In this document: positions 1 through 8,155 of the stretch, piece by piece | How positions within the stretch are numbered: the stretch's first letter is position 1 | Layout of the letters: the number at the start of each line of letters is the position of its first letter | Source of the DNA: Closterium sp. Naga37s-1 | Taxonomy: Eukaryota; Streptophyta; Zygnematophyceae; Desmidiales; Closteriaceae | Length of the DNA: 64,000 bases | Assembly: GCA_947471745.1 (NCBI GenBank) | Contig: CANJKZ010000068.1 | Location: 4,201,001-4,265,000, forward strand | Direction of reading: 5' to 3' | Program-made: the position numbers and the translations under genes | Notes under the pieces: generated by a model | Database searches by the model: none | The model's input: the letters and a program-made list of their open reading frames with translations, nothing else | What the model was told of the DNA's origin: nothing

Positions 1-2185
1 CTCGACACAAGGCCAGCATGGCCTTGTTGTCTACGTACAGCACTGGAGGAGAACGAGGCGGCTCTCCGAGGTCAGTCAGCAGGTAGGTGAGCCAGCGAAG
101 CTCCTGTGCAGCCATGGCACCGGCGTAGATCTCAGCCTCACTATTGGAGCCGAGAACAGAAGACAAGCGGGTAGCCCGCCACGAAACAGAGCCGGAACCA
201 AGGCTGAAGGTGTAACCCTGTGACGACCGCTGCGTAGCCTGGTCGTCAGCCCAAGAAGCGTCTGCGTGCCCAGTGAGGACCACTGGACTCTGCCCTCCAA
301 GCACAAGCCCCATGCCCGACGTACTGCACAAGTAGCGCAACACCCTCTTCGCTGCAGCCATGTGCTCCGGTCTGTGTCTCCCAGGAGCAACATAGCGTGC
401 AAGAATGCTAAGAGGGTATGCAAGGTCAGGTCGTGTGCAGGTCATCAGGTACATGAGGCAGCCAACAAGCTCTGGGTATGGGCCACTCGACTCTACGGAC
501 TCATCCGAAGGCAGAACTGAGAGCGAGTGGCGAGTAGGCAGAGGAGTGGCCTGAGGCGAGGAGTACGTGAAGCCGAAGCGCTGAAGGACCTGCTGCACCA
601 TGTGTGACTGAGTCAGGGTAATGGTGCGGCGTGCTCTGTCCCGGGTGATCTGCAAGCCAAGGTAGCTGCGCAGTTCACCCAGGTCTGTGCACGTGTGTCT
701 CTTCTGCAGCTCGGACTTCACGTGGGCGAATCCAGCAGTGTCAGCTGTGGCGAAGACCAAGTCGTCGACGTACACGAGGATGTAGAACGGCGGCAAAGAA
801 GTGTCGGTGCGCAGAAACAGCGACGGGTCGGCAGTAGAGGGAGCAAACCCAAGAGCCGCAAGCGTAGTCCTCAGTGTGTCGTGCCACTCACGCGGTGCCT
901 GGCGGAGACCGTAGACTGGCTGCCGGAGGCTCCACTGGGTGCCAGGAGGAAAGGACCCAGTGAAGCCAGGTGGGCGACGCAGCCAGATCTCCTCGTGCAG
1001 GCTGCCCTGCAAGAAAGCAGTGCTGAAGTCAAGAGAGTGCAGCTCGTAGTTGCGGTGAGCAGCTATGTGCAGCAGTACCCGAAGAGTGGTCATCTTCGGG
1101 GTGGGAGAGAAGGTCTGAAAGTAGTCAACTCCCTGCCGCTGACTGAAGCCTCGAGCCACGTAACGCGCCTTGAAGACAGGCGGAGAACCCGGCGGCCGCT
1201 TCACCCTGAAAATCCACATGCCACTGACGATGTTCGCCCCAGGCGGGGGAACCTCGTCAACGTAGGTGCCTGTGGACTTCCAGGAAGCCATCTCTGCGTC
1301 CATAGCTGCCTGCCACTGAGAGGAGTAGGGACCCTCTATCGCCTCCGCGTAAGAGCGCGGAGTCGGGATGTCAAGTGCATCCGGGTCTCCCTCAGGGGTA
1401 AGCAGTACGGACACGAGATGAGGTGAAGCAGTAGCCAAACACTGGAACTCCTCCTGCCTGTCCTCAAGGACGTCCGTGCCAAGGGCACACTCACCCCCGA
1501 CAGACGGAGGACAGACAGACTCAGACTCAGCGACAAGACTAGCAGCGTAGTCTAGACGACAGCGAGCAGCAAAGTCGACGAGCTCAGCAACTAGGGCAGA
1601 CGCAGCAGTGGACTCAAAGGAAGGGTCAGTGACAACAGTAGCAAGGACGTAGGTGCACGGACCAGTACCCCCACCCCGCTGGCGTGCAGCGTACCACTCA
1701 CGGAGCTGCTGAGGGGGGGGGATGTCACGAGTGCGCTGCTGCCGCTGCTGCTGCTGCTGCTGGCGCTGACCACCACCGAAGCCGACCCTCTGTGCAGCGC
1801 CACCCCGACCAGCTCCACCTCCTCCGCCGCCGCCTCCTCCACCGCCGCCACCTCCGCCACCTCCGCTCCCACCGCCACCGCCGCCGCCGCCTCCGCCTCC
1901 ACTGCCGCCACCGACACCTCCACCCCCGCCACCACTCCCACCACCACCCCCACCCCCTCCACTGCCGCCACCGCCACCTTTGCCACCCTCGCCAGCCCCT
2001 CCAGCACCCTTGCCCCCCTTGCCCTTGCCGGTGCGGCGTCTCCCGCTCGGGGCAGACGCAGCGCCGACCGACTCGAAACCAACGAGGTCGGCCGCAGCAG
2101 CAGAGGCAACAGAGGGCAAAAGGGGGGAGGGGGAACACCCCTCAAAGACGGGGGTGCGAGGGTCACCACGAGAGGCTCCTACAGC
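1..2185 (-). CDS. Internally deleted copia gag-RT-RNase H polyprotein (partial)
   Basis: Retrotransposon polyprotein read from about 2185 leftwards and off the window edge. It begins in the C-terminal part of gag (GASRGDPRTP), runs through a long glycine-rich tract (about 2050-1800) and the QQLREWYAARQ motif, and then jumps at about 1652 straight into the region just upstream of reverse transcriptase (VTDPSFES). RT follows with the YVDD catalytic motif near 770 and RNase H up to the edge. Aligned to element B (8156-14105), about 3 kb holding protease and integrase is missing, yet the frame is preserved across the join. I saw no stop codon in the stretches I read. There is no obvious ATG, because the N-terminal gag is replaced by GC-rich leader repeats. 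It cannot integrate on its own. Confidence 0.8.
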
Positions 2186-2199
2186 TGCTGCTGCTGTAG

Positions 2200-2640
2200 A
2201 GGCGGCGACGGCGGGCCGAGAGAGGCCGCGAAGGGCGGCGGACGGGCCGTGAAGGGCGGCACGAGGGGCCGCAGAGGGCGGCGACCAGCCGTGAAGGGGC
2301 CGGGAGTGGCCGCGGAGGGCGGCGACGGGCCGTGAAGGGCGGCGCGAGGGGCCGCGGAGGGCGGCGACCGGCCGTGAAGGGGCCGCGAGTGGCCGCGGAG
2401 GGCGGCGACCGGCCGTGAAGGGGCCGCGAGTGGCCGCGGAGGGCGGCGACGGGCCGTGAAGGGCGACGCGAGGGGCCGCGAAGGGCGGCTACGGGCCGTA
2501 GGGGGGCCGTAAGGGCGGCGCGAGGGGCCGGAAGGGCGGCGCGAGGGGCCGTAATGGCGGCACGAGGGGCCGTCAGAGGGGCCGCTAAGGGCGACGCGAA
2601 GGGGCCGTAAGGGGCCTAGAGAGGGCGCGACGGTAGGGAG
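2200..2640. repeat. GC-rich degenerate tandem repeats in the leader of element A
   Basis: Repeated blocks of the form agggcggcgcgaggggccg fill the space between the PBS and the truncated gag. Similar GC-rich leader minisatellites occur in the TRIM elements (3771-4080, 7580-7760, 19730-19880). The long ORFs that can be read through this block on both strands are composition artefacts. Confidence 0.8.
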
Positions 2641-2751
2641 GGCACGCGGGGCGCGACTCGGGCAGGAGCGAAGCGCGCTCCGGGCAGGAAAAAAAAAAAT
2701 CGATTGGTGGGCCCTAGGAAGCGTTCCCACGAGGGAACCCGCTCTATACCA

Positions 2752-2875
2752 TGTGAAATAACGAGGAATGGATTGACTAAGGGAAAGTTGGGTACAAAAG
2801 CAAACCCTAGAAAACTGTACCCCATATGTGCTACCCCACTATAGCCTACAGTAGCTATGTCATATAAATCTGACA
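2752..2875 (-). repeat. 5' LTR of copia element A
   Basis: 124 bp, reading tgtcagattt...ttatttcaca on the minus strand, with canonical TG...CA ends. It is followed directly by the PBS tggtatagagcggg. The flanking 5 bp on the outer side are gttca (2876-2880); the partner duplication is outside the window. Confidence 0.85.
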
Positions 2876-3212
2876 GTTCACAACCTTTTATTGAAACGCT
2901 TCCGCTATTACATTCCTACCTAGAGTTCATCCCTGTAAAGGTCCTAAGGGCTTTTTTCAGCCCAACAGACGCGCAGCCAGTCAGGTCTTCGAGAGTCAAG
3001 CTACGCGAAATTGAGATTGCACTCGCTTCAAAAAAGAGATTCGCTACCGTTTTGAACAAAAAAAATATTGTATAATTGTACATGCGTTTATAATAAGTTC
3101 AGTTTTCAAAGGGGGTGCGCTTATAAATGAGGATCGGCCATAAGCGCATTGCTCCAGATAGAAGCGCATGCGCTTATCATAGGCCTGCGCTTTTATCCGG
3201 GGTGATACGGTA
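2876..3212. mobile_element. Pogo-like MITE, right-hand fragment
   Basis: Positions 2960-3212 match the right end of the MITE at 24302-25894. The shared blocks include cagccagtcaggtcttcgag, the 14-bp palindrome aagcgcatgcgctt and the terminal ggggtgatacggta, which ends in a TA. The left end is lost at the insertion of copia element A. The fragment lies just upstream of, or within, the LRR pseudogene. Confidence 0.7.
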
Positions 3213-3388
3213 ACTATCTCGGTATGAGTGAGGTTCCCCCTGAGTTCGATCTCGCACAGCTGCCTAACCTCAAATCGTTGAAATTTGACCTCTGCTTGCC
3301 GTTGCACAAACATGGAACGGCTGGAAATCCACAGGATGGGTCAAGTAGAGTGGCTGCGCCTTCCAAGTGACTTTGGACACTTGCTGCC

Positions 3389-3529
3389 TGTCAGAATGTT
3401 ATTATCTAGCCTGTAGTGGGGTGCTCTATAGCGAGTACAACCCTGTTAGGGTTTGCTATATGTATCCCAACTGCTGCTAGTGAAACCCCTCCTTTCTTCA
3501 TTTCTGTTTCTCACTGCTAGTTTCTGACA
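3389..3529 (+). repeat. 5' LTR of TRIM-1
   Basis: 141 bp, tgtcagaatg...tttctgaca, identical to 4741-4881. It contains the box accccactNtagcctac (in reverse sense) and the ctagggttt-like block that all TRIM and copia LTRs here share. Confidence 0.92.
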
Positions 3530-3770
3530 TGCTATCAGAGTAGGTCGACCCCCTTGGGTCGATCCTGTGGGTGGGCCCACCACCTAATGCTTCCGCTGCT
3601 GTTCTACTTGTCGCGCGCCTCGGTCGCGCGACGCCTCCTTCCTGCCGCGCGCTCCGCGCGGCGAAATTTTTTTAGGGTTTTCATCCCGCCGTGCGCTCGG
3701 GGCGCGCGGCGGTTTTCTGCCCGCCGTGCGCCCCGAGGCGCGCGGCGGTTTCCTACCATGGGGGACCCGC

Positions 3771-4080
3771 GCGCGCCCCCGCCCTGTCCGTCGCGGCGCC
3801 CTGGGGGACCCGCGCGCTGCCCCCGCCCGTCCGTCACGGCACCCTGGGGAGCCGCGCGCTGCCCCCGCCCGTCCGTCGCGGCACCCTGGGGAGCCGCGCG
3901 CTGCCCCCGCCCGTCCGTCGCGACACCCTGGGGAGCCGCGCGCTGCCCCCGCCCGTCCGTCACGGCACCCTGGGGAGCCGCGCGCTGCCCCCGCCCGTCC
4001 GTCGCGACACCCTGGGGAGCCGCGCGCTGCCCCCGCCCGTCCGTCGCGGCGCCCTGGGGAGCCGCGCGCGGCCCCCTGCT
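3771..4080. repeat. 42-bp GC-rich minisatellite in the TRIM-1 interior
   Basis: About six to seven copies of a 42-bp unit (gtccgtcrcggcaccctggg followed by gagccgcgcgctgcccccgccc). Because 42 is a multiple of three, several frames on both strands stay open. The resulting proline/alanine/arginine-rich ORFs are not considered genes. Confidence 0.85.
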
Positions 4081-4740
4081 GCCCCTTGGTGGCGCCCTGG
4101 GGGCCGCGCGCCTTCCCCCCCGCCGTCCCCCGCGCTCCTACCCCTTGCAACTCGTTTTAGGGTTTGGGGATGAGGAGTGTGGGGGTGACGGTTCTGGGGG
4201 TGACGGTTGTGTGCACCGTCCTCTACTCCTCCTCCTCCTCCGTCTCCCACTGCTGCAGCTACCGCTGAGGGGGGTGGGTGTGTGGGAGCCGAGGGTTTAG
4301 GGTTTTGGGGGGGTGCCGTGGGAGTGGAGCTAGGGGTTTCAGCAGGGAGTGTGTGAGAGGTGTGTGGGACAGTTGGAGGAGGTTGAGTGGAGGCTGCTGT
4401 CTTGTCGTCCGCAGCACCTGTAGTCCGGGGCGCACTGTCCTGGTAGCCCAGAGAGTCTGCTGCGCCTGTCGCCCGTGGGTCCGTTGCTCCTGTAGCTCCT
4501 CGTAGCCCGTGAGCCAGTTACTCCAGTAGTCCGGGGCGCTGTCTCGGTAGCCACTGTGCCAGCAGCTCCTGTTGCCCGTGTGTCTGCAACTTCAGCCGTC
4601 GTCTCCCATCTTCTATCCTCGCACAGTCCCTCCTCCTCCTCACTTGCCCGCTGTGATTACCTCTAGCTTTGCTTATCATTGTGCACTCCTACTATGCCTG
4701 CTCATTGTGCTGATTACACCCCACTTTGGCTATGGGGGTG

Positions 4741-4881
4741 TGTCAGAATGTTATTATCTAGCCTGTAGTGGGGTGCTCTATAGCGAGTACAACCCTGTTA
4801 GGGTTTGCTATATGTATCCCAACTGCTGCTAGTGAAACCCCTCCTTTCTTCATTTCTGTTTCTCACTGCTAGTTTCTGACA
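4741..4881 (+). repeat. 3' LTR of TRIM-1
   Basis: Identical to the 5' LTR. It is preceded by the polypurine tract and the conserved block ccccactttggctatggg. Confidence 0.92.
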
Positions 4882-5862
4882 CTGCCTTCTCTCCGCGAGC
4901 TGACGTTTCACGGCACGCTACGTTGCGCGTTCAGCTGCCCTCAAATCTTCCTGCCTTGGACCCTCACTTCCCTAGCGCTATTAGAAAGCCTGACCATTTC
5001 CCACTGCTCTGGGCTTTCCAGGCTGCCCGAGGGATTTGGGAACTTGCATGCCTTGCAGACGCTGGTGCTGCGGAATCTGTCTCTCTCCAACCTCCCTGGC
5101 TCCATCATTTAGCTTTCAGCCCTGAAAACGTTGGTGCTGCACGTTCTTCCTCTCTCCCGCCTCCCTGATTCCATCACTCAAATCACCTCCTTGAAAACAC
5201 TCGTTTTGTCTAACCTTCCACTCGCCTTCCTTCCCGACTCCCTCTGCCAGCTTACCTCCCTAGAGACATTCCTTTTAATAGACTGCAACAGCAGAACACA
5301 GGGAGTTGTCCAGCTGTCTGGAACCTTCTGCTACCTTACTGCACTCCAGACCCTTTGCATTGTGCACATGCCGCAATTGAGGCTCCCAGAGGATATCGGA
5401 AACCTCTCTAAACTGCATACGTTTTTTCTGGACGGATTGCTGCAGCAGCCGCGGCTGCCGTCAACTTTCACCCGGCTGTCCTCCCTGACACGGCTTGAAC
5501 TGAGCAGCTGCATGATTCAAGAGCTTCCTGACAACTTGGAAGATCTGACCAACCTGCAGGAATTGCACATCCATTCCTGCCCGAAACTTGAGAAGCTTCC
5601 AGAGTCCCTGACAAGGCTTTCAAACCTTGAGATTCTCATCATTGAGAACTGCAAAATGTTGGATTCTTTTCTCGAGAGCCTGGAGAGCCTTAAGAAGCTT
5701 AAATGGCCTGAGTCCATCAGGGGAGAGGGTCAAGGTACAGTTGACCTGCCAGCTATCTCCTTGCTGCCGAAGTTGAGAAAGCTAGTCTTAGCATCTCCGG
5801 TTGTAACATCCCCCCGCAGCCCCAAAATGTGGGAGATGATGAATGCATGGTCGGCGTGGTGA

Positions 5863-6022
5863 AGCATGGTGCATGGCCAAGCCGACGTGATGTCTAAGCA
5901 TGTGGTGTTGGCCTTGTAAGATCCTGTGGTGAGGATCCGTGCGGAAAACAGGGCGTGTATGGATGTACCTGTAAATATCATCTTGTAAGGTTTACTTCAA
6001 ACTGCTCCTCCTGAAGTACCGG
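5863..6022. other. 3' flank of the LRR pseudogene, no gene seen
   Basis: Holds tgtaaatatcatcttgtaag near 5970, which could be a TGTAA-type polyadenylation region. Nothing else recognisable. Confidence 0.4.
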
Positions 6023-6400
6023 TACCGTCATACCCCGGATATAAGCGCCACCCGCGGATAAGCGCCTGGCGCTTTTAATTGGCGTGTGGCGCTTATATCC
6101 GGTGCTCGATTATAAGCGCATACCTAAAAGGCTTACAGATTATAACCGCATACATATACCGTACACATTATAACCGCCACCCTGTTTTTTTGTTGTTTTT
6201 TTAATTTGAAGACATTTTATACATTTAATCCACTAGCATATCATGTTAGTTAATCTACAACTAGTTTATCTACTTCTAGTTAATCTACTTCTACCTACGA
6301 GCCTCACACAGGCTTCACCATTTTCTAGAAATCTACCCTACTCTAATCATCAGCTGCAGTGGGGTCATCTGGGTCGGCCTCAGAGTCCGAGCGCGGCCCC
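6023..6400 (-). mobile_element. Pogo/Tigger-type transposon end with the C-terminus of its transposase
   Basis: Starts at a TA (6023) with the terminal sequence taccgtcataccccggatat, followed by many (g)gataagcgcc/attataaccgc subterminal repeats to about 6180. On the minus strand near 6400-6345 an acidic tail (DSEADPDDPTAADD, then stop) can be read, typical of the C-terminus of pogo/Tigger DDE transposases. The rest of the transposase is absent. This links the taccgtNataccccgg ends seen elsewhere in the window to the pogo/Tigger family. Confidence 0.6.
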
Positions 6401-6753
6401 GCCGTTTTAGCAGCCCGAGCGCGGCCCCGCCGCTAGCAGCCCGAGCGCGGCCCCGCCGTTTTAGCGCGCGTAGGAAAACCGCCGCCTAGGGCGGCTCGAT
6501 TTTTTCTCGCGAGCCCCAGCAGGCCGTCGCCCGTAGGCCCCACTAGCCCCTAGGCCGACGCGCGACCCACAGCCGCCCGCCCGCAGGTCGCAGCCAGCGC
6601 GCCGCGGCGATCGCGCGTCGGCTGCTGCAGCCCGCGCTTAGCCGCCGCTAGAACGCAGCCGCGGCCCGCGCGCAGCCGCACCCTAGGCGCCGCCGCGCAC
6701 CGAGCATAGGCCCGCCGTCGCACCGCCTTACCCACCCGAGCCGCGCCGCCCGA
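6390..6753. repeat. GC-rich stretch with a short tandem repeat
   Basis: Three copies of agcagcccgagcgcggccc (about 28 bp apart) at 6400-6470, followed by 270 bp of very GC-rich sequence with no supportable gene. The short minus-strand ORF at 6550-6735 looks compositional. Confidence 0.55.
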
Positions 6754-8025
6754 TGTCAGAATTAGTAGTAGAAAGAAAGAATGAAGAAAGGAGGAGGTTC
6801 ACTAGCAAGCAGTTGAGTACATATAGGAAACCCTAGATTGGGGTGTACTCGCTATAGAGTACCCCACTGCAGGCTAGACAAATACAACATTCTGACACAC
6901 CCCCATAGCCAAAGTGGGGTGTAATCAGCACAATGAGCAGGTATAGCAAGAGTTCACAATAAGAAGCAAAGCTAGAGGTAATCACAGCGGGCAAGTGAGG
7001 AGGAGGAGGGACTGTGAGAGGAGAGAAGATGAGAGACGGCGGCTGAAGCTGCAGACACACGGGCAACAGGAGCTGCTGGCACAGTGGCTACCGGGACAGT
7101 GCGCCCCGGACTACTGGAGTAACTGGCTCACGGGCTACGACGAGCTACAGGAGCAACGGACCCTCGGGCGACAGGCGTAGCAGACTCTCTGGGCTACCAG
7201 GACAGTGCGCCCCGGACTACAGGTGCTGCGGACGACAAGACAGCAGCCTCCGCTCAACCTCCTCCAACTGTCCCACACACCCTCCACACACCCACTGCTT
7301 CACTCCTAACTCCACTTGCACGTCACCCCCCTAGTACCACTCCTTCGGCTCCCACACACCCACCCCCCTCAGCGGCAGCTGCAGCACTGGGAGACGGAGG
7401 AGGAGGAGGAGTAGGGGACGACGCACAGAAACTGCACCCCCATACCCCCCACCCCCAAACCCTGATTCAGGAGAACGGGCAGCAGCAGGGGTGGGGCGCA
7501 GGCAGAAGCACGGGGGACAGCGGGCAGCGCAGGGGCAGAGAAAACAGGGCGCCCACGGGCCTGGCGCAGCCCGTACGAACCGCGTGCGGGCGGCCCGAGG
7601 CGCGCCCTGGCCTGGCGCAGTCCGTACGGGCCGCGCGCGGGCCTGGCGCTGCCCGTACGGGCCGCGCGCGGGCCTGGCGCAGCCCGTACGGGCCGCGCGC
7701 GGGCCTGGCGCAGCCCGTACGGGCCGCGCGCAGGCTGTACGGGCCGCGCGCGGGCCCTACGCAGGTCGCGCAGGCCGCGACGGGCGACGGGGGGCGACGC
7801 GCGGGTCCCCGTCGCCCGTCGCAGCGCCTCCCGGGAGCGACGCGCGGAGTGACGGGGCAGAAAGCCGCCGCGCGCCTCGGGGCGCACGGCGGGCAGAAAA
7901 CCGCCGCGCGCCTCGGGGCGCACGGCGGGATGAAAAATCCGTCGCACGCCACGGGGCGTGCAACACACAGAGTAGCAGTAGCAGCGGAAGCAGTGAGGTG
8001 GTGGGCCCACCCACAGGATCGACCC
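6754..8025 (-). mobile_element. TRIM-2, minus strand, 5' LTR lost
   Basis: The 3' LTR (6754-6897, 144 bp) is preceded on the minus strand by the conserved polypurine block. The interior is collinear with TRIM-1 and TRIM-3: simple sequence, a GC-rich minisatellite at 7580-7760 (about 31-bp unit including cagcccgtacgggccgcgcg), and the leader block gtgggcccacccacaggatc. Similarity stops at about 8025, just short of the PBS. The PBS and 5' LTR are missing, and the sequence joins the copia element B leader. Confidence 0.8.
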
Positions 8026-8085
8026 GAGTCGCGCCGCCCGAGTCGCGCCGCCCGAGTCGCGCCGCCCTGACCGAGTCGCGCCGCC
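8026..8085. repeat. 14-bp tandem repeat at the TRIM-2/copia B junction
   Basis: Four copies of gagtcgcgccgccc, the last separated by a short variant. They sit exactly where both elements should have had their PBS and 5' LTR. Confidence 0.8.
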
Positions 8086-8155
8086 CTACCTGCTCCTACT
8101 GCTACTACTGTTGCTACTGCTACTACTGTTGCTACTGCTACCTGCTACTGCCACT

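Larger units (their letters stand above)
1..2875 (-). mobile_element. Ty1/copia element A, 5' portion (continues off the left edge)
   Basis: Read on the minus strand, the element starts with an LTR (2875 down to 2752), then a primer-binding site resembling the tRNA-iMet complement (tggtatagagcggg, 2751-2738), a GC-rich leader, and a gag-to-RT reading frame. The 3' LTR lies outside the window. It is inserted in a pogo-like MITE remnant (2876-3212). Protease, integrase and the N-terminal half of gag are missing, so the copy is probably non-autonomous. Confidence 0.88.
3389..4881 (+). mobile_element. TRIM-1: complete non-autonomous LTR element with identical LTRs
   Basis: The 141-bp direct repeats at 3389-3529 and 4741-4881 are identical by eye. 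A 5-bp target duplication CTGCC flanks it (3384-3388 and 4882-4886). The PBS tgctatcagagtagg begins at 3530 (tRNA-iMet type), and the polypurine tract tatgggggtg ends at 4740. The 1.2-kb interior has no gag or pol, only GC-rich tandem repeats and simple sequence. The layout matches TRIM/LARD elements. Identical LTRs imply a recent insertion, or gene conversion. Confidence 0.93.
3213..5862 (+). pseudogene. Leucine-rich-repeat protein gene, disrupted by TRIM-1
   Basis: LRR units can be read on both sides of TRIM-1 (LRLPSDFGHLLPSLRELTF to the left and across the junction; LPDSITQITSLKTLVL, LPEDIGNLSKLHTFFL and LPESLTRLSNLEILII to the right), in a roughly 23-residue period typical of plant NBS-LRR or intracellular LRR proteins. 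If TRIM-1 and one CTGCC copy are removed, the frame passes uninterrupted from 3388 to 4887. Three lesions are visible: the insertion itself, a TAG at 5110-5112 where an LRR asparagine/glutamine position is expected (CAG to TAG would explain it), and a +1 frame change at about 3290. The frame closes at 5862. No kinase, NB-ARC or membrane segment is present, so the gene is 5' truncated. Confidence 0.8.

Noticed and set aside
695-1426. Plus-strand 243-residue ORF across the left copia element
   Set aside because: It is antisense to the RT frame, which is well conserved on the minus strand.
3554-4300. Long overlapping ORFs on both strands in the GC-rich TRIM interior
   Set aside because: They follow a 42-bp repeat whose length is a multiple of three. 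The same GC-rich block is variable between TRIM copies and has no conserved protein.
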